In this document: positions 1-4,006 of the stretch, one piece after another
Position numbering within the stretch: the first letter of the stretch is position 1
Layout of the letters: every line of letters starts with the position of its first letter
NCBI GenBank assembly: GCA_964502465.1
Contig: CAZCWX010000575.1
Location: 1-5,621 of the forward strand
Length of the DNA stretch: 5,621 nucleotides
DNA from: CAZCWX01 sp964502465
GTDB lineage: Bacteria > Desulfobacterota > Binatia > Bin18
Direction of reading: 5' to 3'
Made by a program: the position numbers and the translations under genes
The notes under the pieces: generated by a model
Seen by the model: only the letters and a program-made list of their open reading frames with translations
Databases searched by the model: none
What the model was told of the DNA's origin: nothing

Positions 1-153
1 CTGACTGGATCACCACTGAACCTTTCAGAAACCCCGGTCAGATGTCAGGCTCATCCACCGCTGCTCGGAGAGCATACTGAGCAGGTGCTGACTTCTTTAC
101 TCGGTTATGTGCCGGAAGATGTCGTGCGGCTGAGGGCAGCAGGTGCGATCTAG
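1..153 (+). CDS. CaiB/BaiF (class III) CoA-transferase, C-terminal end
   Basis: Only the last 50 codons are present; the frame is open from base 1 and ends at TAG 151-153. The translation carries the usual tail of CaiB/BaiF CoA-transferases: a GSPLNLSETP segment (residues 3-12), then HPPLLGEHTEQVL (18-30), LLGY (33-36) and a final LRAAGAI (44-50). In this family these correspond to the 'G.P..lS.TP', 'aP.LGeHt.evL..lLGy' and 'i..Lr..G.i' stretches. Members are cytoplasmic enzymes that move CoA between acyl-CoA donors and carboxylic acids such as carnitine, formate/oxalate or benzylsuccinate. The catalytic Asp and the nucleotide-binding N-terminal part lie outside the window, so the substrate cannot be told. 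The next gene starts 77 bases downstream behind its own promoter-like sequence, so a shared transcript is possible but not required. Confidence 0.93.
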   Translation: MTGSPLNLSETPVRCQAHPPLLGEHTEQVLTSLLGYVPEDVVRLRAAGAI

Positions 154-184
154 AGCGATTTGCGGATACCATAAAACCAGCCCC

Positions 185-213
185 TTGACAGCCCCCTCGA
201 CGTTCGCCACAAT
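185..213 (+). promoter_or_regulatory. Sigma-70-like promoter before the 128-residue membrane protein
   Basis: A perfect -35 hexamer TTGACA (185-190) is followed after 17 bases by CACAAT (208-213), which matches the -10 consensus at four of six positions including the key A2 and T6. Transcription would begin near 220, leaving a leader of only about 11 bases before ATG 231. That would fit the absence of a Shine-Dalgarno sequence there. The call rests on sequence match and spacing only. Confidence 0.45.
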
Positions 214-230
214 AGAAAAACTCTACATAC

Positions 231-617
231 ATGACCGTACAGCGCCTTCTCTTTTTTTGGCTCGTCTGGTTACTGCTTATCGTCGTCCCCCTGAATACAG
301 GAGCCACCTTTCTGCTCGGAGATTCCCCTTCGCTGCAACCCTCTACCCAGGTGTCGGAGTGGATCCAATCTCACAGGGACACGCCGCGCGACTTCTTTAA
401 AGAAACTTCTTCTGTTTCCCAAGAATTGAGTCTCCAAAGCGAACGCCAAAGCAAAAAGGCTCGTGTCCTGGTCCGCCGGCTCGATACTGCTCTCCGGGAT
501 CAGGACCGAACCCAGCGGCTGCGGTCTGTTCTACTTATGATCACTCGTCCTGCCCGTTTCTTTTTCCCACGCAAACTCTCTCCACCCACTGCCTCAGACG
601 AACCCTTTGTGAGCTAA
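231..617 (+). CDS. Membrane-anchored protein of unknown function (128 aa)
   Basis: Not recognised as a known family. The N-terminus has a short n-region (MTVQR), then a strongly hydrophobic stretch at residues 6-22 rich in F, W, L and V. No clear signal peptidase motif follows, so it is probably a signal anchor with the rest outside the cytoplasm. Residues 59-98 are polar and charged with a helical look (many E, K, R and Q). A shorter hydrophobic and basic patch lies at 99-114 (SVLLMITRPARFFFPR), and the tail is Pro/Ser rich. An in-frame TAG at 213-215 rules out a longer N-terminus, so ATG 231 is the first usable ATG. There is no Shine-Dalgarno sequence before it, and the predicted transcript leader is very short. 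It is the first of four consecutive small membrane-protein ORFs on this strand. Whether it works with the next three is inference from order alone. Confidence 0.62.
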   Translation: MTVQRLLFFWLVWLLLIVVPLNTGATFLLGDSPSLQPSTQVSEWIQSHRDTPRDFFKETSSVSQELSLQSERQSKKARVLVRRLDTALRDQDRTQRLRSVLLMITRPARFFFPRKLSPPTASDEPFVS

Positions 618-629
618 GCGCCTCCGCTG

Positions 630-646
630 GCGCGCCTTGGGCGCGC
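630..646 (+). other. GC-rich hairpin after the 128-aa gene
   Basis: GCGCGCC (630-636) pairs perfectly with GGCGCGC (640-646) across a TTG loop, 12 bases after the stop codon. No T-run follows, so it is not a standard intrinsic terminator. It could protect the transcript end or cause pausing between this gene and the microprotein genes. Confidence 0.45.
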
Positions 647-761
647 GACCGTACTCGTGTCTCTGCTACGTCCTGAGTGGCAGGGAAAATCTATTGCTTC
701 GGAACATGGGTCGCCTTGCTGACACGCGGCCAGTGTTCCCACACGCACGGAGGATATGCTC

Positions 762-956
762 ATGACCGACAGTAAAACTTCTGCAGCTCCGCGGCAGGAA
801 TCTGCCGTGTCTTCTCCTGCTGCTCAGACAGAAGAGCCGCGCGGAGAAACCCACTTTTCGCTTGCGTTCAAGTTCATCTTCTGGATCATCGTCTTGCCAG
901 CAGGTCTCCTCTACCTTGTGAAGTGGCTATTGCAGTCGAATTGGTTGCAGCCGTAG
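762..956 (+). CDS. Small single-span membrane protein (64 aa)
   Basis: No family recognised. Two in-frame ATGs are available, at 756 and 762. GGAGG at 749-753 lies 2 bases before the first and 8 before the second, so 762 is chosen. The first 30 residues are polar and low-complexity (Ser, Ala, Pro, Gln, Glu), likely disordered. Residues 33-57 form one transmembrane helix with flanking Lys (FKFIFWIIVLPAGLLYLVKW), followed by a short tail ending WLQP. It is the first of three closely spaced microprotein genes, with 81 bases to the next. The strong Shine-Dalgarno site, sensible membrane topology and similar neighbours argue that it is translated. Possible roles are an accessory subunit or regulator of a membrane complex; the sequence does not say which. 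Confidence 0.68.
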   Translation: MTDSKTSAAPRQESAVSSPAAQTEEPRGETHFSLAFKFIFWIIVLPAGLLYLVKWLLQSNWLQP

Positions 957-966
957 CGCATGCCCG

Positions 967-990
967 TGCCAGGGACAGAGGTCTCTGGCA
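967..990 (+). other. Stem-loop between the 64-aa and 34-aa genes
   Basis: TGCCAGGGAC (967-976) pairs with GTCTCTGGCA (981-990) over ten base pairs, one of them a G-T wobble, closed by an AGAG loop. It starts 10 bases after the stop of the 64-aa gene. The nearest T-run (1004-1007) is 13 bases beyond the stem, too far for a classical terminator. A role in transcript processing, stability or control of the next start is more likely. Confidence 0.5.
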
Positions 991-1037
991 GGAGGGACGT
1001 GTGTTTTCTCCTCGCTATCTCATTTCAGGAGGATGTT

Positions 1038-1142
1038 ATGATGGATCTCAGCCCAGAGATGTGGGTCGTCGTTATTCTGCTGGCAACGGCAGTTGGTGGT
1101 GCAGTGATGTGGTGGAGTAGTACCCCACGCAAAAAACACTAA
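1038..1142 (+). CDS. Membrane microprotein (34 aa)
   Basis: No family recognised. AGGAGG at 1027-1032 sits 5 bases before ATG 1038 and 8 before a second in-frame ATG at 1041, so either may be used (34 or 33 residues). An ATG farther upstream at 960 lacks a ribosome site and would add a non-hydrophobic leader, so it is not used here. The peptide has an acidic N-terminus (MMDLSPE), one transmembrane helix at about residues 9-26 (WVVVILLATAVGGAVMWW) and a basic tail (STPRKKH). By the positive-inside rule the tail should be cytoplasmic. It lies between two similar microproteins. Proteins of this size and shape are often small subunits or regulators of membrane enzymes and transporters; no partner is visible. 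Confidence 0.62.
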   Translation: MMDLSPEMWVVVILLATAVGGAVMWWSSTPRKKH

Positions 1143-1156
1143 CGCAGTGAAACCTG

Positions 1157-1174
1157 CTCGTTAGACTCGTTAGA
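1157..1174 (+). repeat. Tandem 9-base direct repeat
   Basis: CTCGTTAGA occurs twice with no gap (1157-1165 and 1166-1174) in the 65-base spacer between the 34-aa and 37-aa genes. Two perfect adjacent copies could be a small protein-binding site or simple slippage; only two copies exist. Confidence 0.6.
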
Positions 1175-1207
1175 GTAGAGAAACTTCTTCGATAAGGAAT
1201 GGATTAT

Positions 1208-1321
1208 ATGGATAACAACGTGGTATGGCTCGGGTTGATCGTCGTACTTGCGCTTGGCGCGATGGTTACGCAGTTTGTCATAAATGTCCGTAACAAACGA
1301 CGAGAGAAAAATCCCCAGTAA
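1208..1321 (+). CDS. Membrane microprotein (37 aa)
   Basis: No family recognised. AAGGA (1194-1198) lies 9 bases before ATG 1208; an in-frame ATG at 1199 directly abuts that site and is unlikely to be used. The peptide begins MDNN, has one transmembrane helix at about residues 5-26 (VVWLGLIVVLALGAMVTQFV) and ends in a basic tail (VRNKRREKNPQ), suggesting the C-terminus lies in the cytoplasm. Size and topology recall small accessory subunits of respiratory enzymes such as CcoQ or CydX, but no oxidase gene is nearby and no specific motif supports that. It is the last of three microprotein genes. The Shine-Dalgarno bases may pair weakly with TTCTT at 1185-1189, which could dampen initiation. Confidence 0.62.
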   Translation: MDNNVVWLGLIVVLALGAMVTQFVINVRNKRREKNPQ

Positions 1322-1363
1322 AATAGAGACATACAGACAGTGCTCCCCTGGCTGCTTTGTTTT

Positions 1364-1390
1364 GAGGGAAGAGCGTTGCTTTTTTCCCTC
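1364..1390 (+). terminator. Possible terminator hairpin after the microprotein genes
   Basis: GAGGGAAGAGC (1364-1374) pairs with GCTTTTTTCCCTC (1378-1390) around a GTT loop, forming about 11 pairs with a two-base bulge and one G-T wobble. It sits 42 bases after the stop of the 37-aa gene. A run of six T (1380-1385) lies in the 3' arm, so a shorter stem (AAGAGC/GCTTTT) with a T tail is also possible. Stable structure is clear; termination is a guess. Confidence 0.4.
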
Positions 1391-1393
1391 TGA

Positions 1394-1436
1394 CGAAGAT
1401 GCTTGGGTGACGATGCTGTCTGAGACGGCGTCTTCG
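1394..1436 (+). other. Stem-loop in the structured region
   Basis: CGAAGATGC (1394-1402) pairs with GCGTCTTCG (1428-1436) over nine base pairs with one G-T wobble, enclosing a 25-base loop. The right arm also takes part in an 11-base near-palindrome AGACGGCGTCT (1424-1434), an alternative fold. Confidence 0.35.
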
Positions 1437-1449
1437 GTTCTGCAGCGCA

Positions 1450-1480
1450 GGGAGAAGGGGAAACCATTGCTCCTTCTCCC
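1450..1480 (+). other. Long stem-loop in the structured region
   Basis: GGGAGAAGGGG (1450-1460) pairs with CTCCTTCTCCC (1470-1480) over eleven base pairs with one wobble, leaving a 9-base loop. This is one of the longest uninterrupted stems in the window. Neither side is T-rich, so it does not look like a terminator in either direction. Confidence 0.5.
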
Positions 1481-1576
1481 GCACAGGTAGACTCATGCCC
1501 AGAAAGAGCAAGTGATGGGAGAAATGAAAATAAAAGAGGGACCCCAATACAAGAAAACAGGCAGCCCCCTACAGAA

Positions 1577-1632
1577 GAGGCAGCAGAAAATGGGAAAGAT
1601 TGCCTCCCTCGTTTTTGCCGAGGTTCTGCCTC
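1577..1632 (+). other. Nested or alternative stem-loops
   Basis: GAGGCAG (1577-1583) can pair with CTGCCTC (1626-1632), enclosing a smaller hairpin CCTCG/CGAGG (1607-1611 with 1619-1623, loop TTTTTGC). The same left arm can instead pair with TGCCTC at 1601-1606. Two competing partners for one arm is a pattern seen in switches, but short GC-rich matches also arise by chance. Confidence 0.35.
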
Positions 1633-1674
1633 ACATTACGAGACTGACAAAGCAAAAATCAGAAAAGTCTACGG

Positions 1675-1693
1675 GGTTGAGTCACTCTCGACC
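1675..1693 (+). other. Stem-loop at the end of the structured region
   Basis: GGTTGAG (1675-1681) pairs with CTCGACC (1687-1693) over seven pairs, one a wobble, with loop TCACT. Allowing a two-base bulge, ACGG upstream can pair with CCGT to extend it to 1671-1695. No T-run follows. Confidence 0.35.
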
Positions 1694-1817
1694 GTAACGA
1701 AAACGCACCGCCGAAGCGAGTTGCGTCTCATCACTTTTCTCATTTGTGAATTCCATCTAATAAAAAAATAGGTAACCACTGAGGGCATACAGGTAATAGC
1801 AATTATATACGACGAGG

Positions 1818-1847
1818 TGGATAACGAGCATGCTCTTACGGTAAAAT
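1818..1847 (+). promoter_or_regulatory. Possible promoter of the lipoprotein gene
   Basis: TAAAAT (1842-1847) matches the -10 consensus at five of six positions. TGGATA (1818-1823) matches the -35 at four of six with an 18-base spacer. Transcription would start near 1854, about 32 bases before ATG 1886. The spacer contains a perfect palindrome, GAGCATGCTC (1826-1835), a plausible place for a regulator to bind. Confidence 0.38.
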
Positions 1848-1848
1848 A

Positions 1849-1865
1849 AATAGAGATGCTCTATT
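1849..1865 (+). promoter_or_regulatory. Inverted repeat at the predicted start of transcription
   Basis: AATAGAG (1849-1855) and CTCTATT (1859-1865) are a perfect 7-base inverted repeat around ATG, directly after the putative -10 box and about 10 bases before the ribosome site. It could be an operator or, if transcribed, a leader hairpin. ATGCTCT within it also occurs at 1830-1836, 26 bases upstream. Confidence 0.4.
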
Positions 1866-1885
1866 GAGGAAGAAAGGGGGTGAAT

Positions 1886-2152
1886 ATGATGTGGACATCG
1901 AAACAGCTAGTAGCAGGGATCGCTACAGGGATGCTGTGTGCTGCGCTCGGTATTGGCTGTGCGCCCAAGCAGCCTCAGATCCAAGATACGTGGACACCTG
2001 CAGCCCAACGAGCTGAGACCGCGGCGGGTCGGGCCGAAGCGGCAGCCGGTCGGGCTGAAGCGGCAGCCGGCCGGGTTGAAGCGGCAGCCCAGCGGGCCGA
2101 GAATGCAGCGGCACGGGTTGAAGCGATGGTGAGCAAGTCCATGCGCAAATAA
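1886..2152 (+). CDS. Alanine-zipper outer-membrane lipoprotein, Lpp/OprI-like (88 aa)
   Basis: Likely a Braun-type lipoprotein linking the outer membrane to peptidoglycan. AAAGGGGGTGA (1873-1883) is a near-perfect ribosome site. It overlaps a GTG at 1880, so the start is ATG 1886 or 1889. Residues 1-24 are a lipoprotein signal peptide (one Lys at 6, hydrophobic core, then LGIG-C with Cys25 to be lipidated). The -3 residue is Gly rather than the usual Leu, a relaxed lipobox. After a short spacer come six exact heptads (residues 39-80) of the pattern AAxRAEx/AAxRVEx, expected to form an alanine-packed coiled coil. The protein ends VSKSMRK; Lpp and OprI also end in Arg-Lys, whose Lys is attached to peptidoglycan by L,D-transpeptidases. 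The mature part, 64 residues, is about the size of those proteins. The peptidoglycan link here is inferred. A hairpin follows the gene. Confidence 0.88.
   Translation: MMWTSKQLVAGIATGMLCAALGIGCAPKQPQIQDTWTPAAQRAETAAGRAEAAAGRAEAAAGRVEAAAQRAENAAARVEAMVSKSMRK
2000..2125 (+). repeat. Six tandem 21-base coding repeats
   Basis: Six in-frame 21-base units, each beginning GCAGC or GCGGC and encoding one heptad of the lipoprotein. Units 3 and 4 (2042-2062 and 2063-2083) differ at only two bases; outer units have diverged more. This suggests growth by duplication of central units. Gain or loss of a unit would change the coiled coil by exactly one heptad. Confidence 0.85.
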
Positions 2153-2170
2153 CGCGCAGGCAGTCAGGCT

Positions 2171-2209
2171 AAGGTGAGGGCGGCTTCTGCAAAGACTTGC
2201 CCTCACTTT
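2171..2209. terminator. Shared hairpin between convergent genes
   Basis: AAGGTGAGGGC (2171-2181) pairs with GCCCTCACTTT (2199-2209) over eleven base pairs with one wobble and a 17-base loop. It lies in the 74-base gap where the lipoprotein gene (+) and the DUF1329 gene (-) meet. On the plus strand the following bases are moderately T-rich (TTTGCCTTGTCTTG, starting inside the stem). A two-way terminator is the natural reading, though the T-tract is imperfect. Confidence 0.55.
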
Positions 2210-2226
2210 GCCTTGTCTTGCTGAGA

Positions 2227-3576
2227 TTACCGCCTTCCCTCAGTCAGTTTGTTGACGTCATAACGTTCACTGATTTCACTTGTCGTCATCTGGGGGTAGT
2301 CGATTTCATAGGCTGAAAAGACTGTTGCCTGTTCCTTCTGAGTGTCGATGATAGTGAACCCAATCTGCCGTGGCACTTGCTTACCACGGTCGGATTCCGG
2401 TTGGGTTGGGTCCTCAGACCACCCGTGGAGCAGATCGATCACTTTCCACAGCGTTCCCTGGCGATCAAAGACCAGCACCATTGCGGTCTCGTAGGTCTGT
2501 GCATCCCAGAAGTAGATCTTGCTGCCGTAAGCCCGCTCACCGAGAGGCGTTTGCTCGACGACCGCACAGGGCCGCAATTCCCAACGATCGTTGGGAAGCC
2601 AGCCATTCGGCCCATAGAAACGCGCATAGGGATGACGGGAGTTCATCACATGCAGGACCGCTTTCCAGCCGAGGAACTTCCACTGGTGATCAAGAACACG
2701 GCCAGAAAAACCGGTAAAGTCATCCAGGGTCATTTCTGTGCCACCAATAGAATCATCGCGTTCAGTGACCGACAGTCGCCTGGTTTTTCTGAGCTGAGGG
2801 AGGAAACCCCAGGCATCATCTTGTTTGCGGGGGTCCTCGTAACGGTAAACGAGAAAGCGTGACCCGCGGACATCATAGGGCTCGAGGAACTCGACATAGT
2901 CTTTGAATTCAAACTCTCCGGCTCCATCAATAGGCAGAATATAGTTCGATTTTGATAACTGTGCGAGATGGCTATGGTACGCTCGCTGGTAGAGGGCGAC
3001 CAAGTGACGAACGGCTCGCCCGCCGCCTTGAATCAGGTCTGCAGGGAAACCAGAGAGCGGGGATGCCGTCCCTCCTTTAGCGATAAGCGCCCCAAGGTAG
3101 CGTTGCACGTTCATGCCGTAGAACTGCCAACGATAATTAAAATTCCACGCCGCCTTGAGACCGGCTTGAGGATCGTCAGGGTTAATGAGGGCACGAGCGA
3201 ACGGGCGACCAGCGACATAGCCTGCCAGGGCACCGTCATCGGCCAATTGGGTTTGGTTCGAATATTGTTCTGTGGCGGCCATATACTCCGGGTGAGGAAC
3301 ATAGTTCCCTGAAGGGGAGACCAGAAACTCTACCCCGGCAAAATTGAACTCGTCGATGTAGCGGGGAGGAAGAAAAGGCCGGAGCTTGTCGAGGTCAGCC
3401 TGAGTGAGCACTTGGCCGTCTTGAAACTGAGGTGGTGTGTCGAGATTGGTTTCAATCCAACGCTGCATATCGGCTCGCGTTGGTAAGGCCTGTCCTTGAG
3501 CATACGCGGCGTTCAGGGAGATGATGAAGGTTACGAGAAAAAGAGCGATCAACAAGAGAGTATGGGTCTTGAGCAA
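2227..3576 (-). CDS. DUF1329 family periplasmic protein (449 aa)
   Basis: Matches the DUF1329 family (Pfam PF07044), exported proteins related in fold to the lipoprotein carriers LolA/LolB. The start is TTG at 3576-3574: GGAGG (3586-3582) lies 5 bases before it, whereas an upstream TTG at 3588 overlaps that site. Residues 1-26 form a Sec signal peptide (Lys3, hydrophobic core, cleavage after AYA). Family hallmarks are YRYEDPRKQDDAWGFLP (244-260), RKTRRLS (263-269), the DDFTGFSG block (285-292) and the following W-K-F-L-G segment (299-303). No lipobox is present, so it should be soluble in the periplasm. Relatives often sit with DUF1302 porin-like proteins and RND/MMPL exporters and are thought to help move hydrophobic substrates; none of these partners is in this window. 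Upstream on the same strand are a 58-residue ORF and an MFS transporter. Confidence 0.9.
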   Translation of the reverse strand: MLKTHTLLLIALFLVTFIISLNAAYAQGQALPTRADMQRWIETNLDTPPQFQDGQVLTQADLDKLRPFLPPRYIDEFNFAGVEFLVSPSGNYVPHPEYMAATEQYSNQTQLADDGALAGYVAGRPFARALINPDDPQAGLKAAWNFNYRWQFYGMNVQRYLGALIAKGGTASPLSGFPADLIQGGGRAVRHLVALYQRAYHSHLAQLSKSNYILPIDGAGEFEFKDYVEFLEPYDVRGSRFLVYRYEDPRKQDDAWGFLPQLRKTRRLSVTERDDSIGGTEMTLDDFTGFSGRVLDHQWKFLGWKAVLHVMNSRHPYARFYGPNGWLPNDRWELRPCAVVEQTPLGERAYGSKIYFWDAQTYETAMVLVFDRQGTLWKVIDLLHGWSEDPTQPESDRGKQVPRQIGFTIIDTQKEQATVFSAYEIDYPQMTTSEISERYDVNKLTEGRR

Positions 3577-3662
3577 GGGATCCTCCAAGTAACGGAGTGC
3601 TGTGCAACCGTATCCAAGGTCGCTGATGCCCGCAAGAATGGCTGTCCTCTATGAGGAACGAG

Positions 3663-3839
3663 TTACTGGCAGTTCCGTGCAGCTCTGGAGCCTGCCGTCT
3701 CGGCTTCTGTTTTACCTGTAAAGAAGACCTGGTTTTTGGGGGAGATCCCATAGTAGTTCGGACAGCCCGGCCAATGGTAAATTTTGCTCTTACTGTTCCC
3801 AACAATGGCTTCTGAGGCTGCTCCCTCACTTGGACTCAT
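3663..3839 (-). CDS. Small Ada/'sunset'-like putative metal-binding domain protein (58 aa), possibly a remnant
   Basis: ATG 3839 to TAA 3663 encodes 58 residues with a recognisable signature: IVGNSKSKIYHWPGCPNYY (12-30), ISPKNQVFF (32-40), EAETAG (45-50) and RAARNC (52-57). This follows the 'GN..S.IYH.P.CP.Y..i..kN.V.F....eA..AGyR.A.NC' pattern of short secreted proteins and nuclease tails, in which His and the two Cys may bind metal; that family assignment is from memory. The usual Tyr of GYR is Ser here. There is no signal peptide and no good ribosome site (GGGGA about 11 bases upstream). The frame stays open without ATG up to 3944, so the N-terminus may be lost, may use an unusual start, or may have been frameshifted. 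The DUF1329 start is 86 bases downstream on the same strand and the MFS stop 167 bases upstream. Confidence 0.55.
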   Translation of the reverse strand: MSPSEGAASEAIVGNSKSKIYHWPGCPNYYGISPKNQVFFTGKTEAETAGSRAARNCQ

Positions 3840-4006
3840 CGCGGAAGATGTCCCCGATTTCTTGTTGTTGCCTATTAAGGCCTCTGCTCTCCTTGCCCCC
3901 GCGGCAGTAGCCAGTAGACGGGATGAACCATTCCTACTATCGCTTTAAGGGAGACCGAAAGGCTGGATAGAGAAGGCTCTTACGCAGCGAGAGTAAGGTG
4001 TAAGGA
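3840..4006 (-). other. Gap between MFS gene and small ORF
   Basis: No intact gene seen. The frame of the 58-aa ORF continues open through 3840-3944 (minus strand) without an ATG, encoding a polar, non-family-like stretch. A short inverted repeat CTTAC/GTAAG (3979-3983 with 3993-3997) lies just after the MFS stop but has no T-tail, so no clear terminator for the MFS gene is present. Confidence 0.4.

Larger units (their letters stand above)
1322..1848 (+). other. Non-coding, hairpin-rich intergenic region
   Basis: No convincing gene was found on either strand; open frames here lack ribosome sites and family features. From about 1364 to 1695 there are at least five stem-loops in a row, described separately. 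Bases 1700-1848 are AT-rich and contain an A-run (1762-1768) and the promoter region of the lipoprotein gene. The hairpin-rich part could be a long 3' untranslated region of the microprotein genes, an independent small RNA or a decayed gene; the sequence does not decide. Confidence 0.5.

Noticed and set aside
1208..1321. 37-aa peptide as CcoQ or CydX
   Set aside because: Only general size and single-helix topology agree; no oxidase subunit genes or family-specific residues are present.
1284..1490. Plus-strand frame of 68 codons with three Cys
   Set aside because: It begins inside the 37-aa microprotein gene in another frame, lacks a ribosome site and spans the hairpins at 1364-1480.
1512..1697. 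Plus-strand frame of 61 codons, basic and Lys/Gln rich
   Set aside because: No proper ribosome site, no family features, and it runs through several stem-loops of the structured region. It could be a real small protein but cannot be supported.
1907..2206. Long minus-strand frames opposite the lipoprotein gene
   Set aside because: They are shadows of the 21-base repeat; open antisense frames are expected from a GC-rich in-frame repeat.
2377..2862. Plus-strand frame of 161 codons
   Set aside because: Entirely antisense to the well-supported DUF1329 gene, with no ribosome site or domain.
3651..3815. Plus-strand 54-codon cysteine-rich ORF (C-x4-C-x4-C-x2-C)
   Set aside because: It has no ribosome site and lies antisense to the minus-strand ORF at 3663-3839, which carries a recognisable family signature; the cysteines are most simply a shadow of that frame.
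3452..3829. Minus-strand frame of 125 codons
   Set aside because: It overlaps the DUF1329 signal peptide and the 58-aa ORF in another frame and has no recognisable domain.
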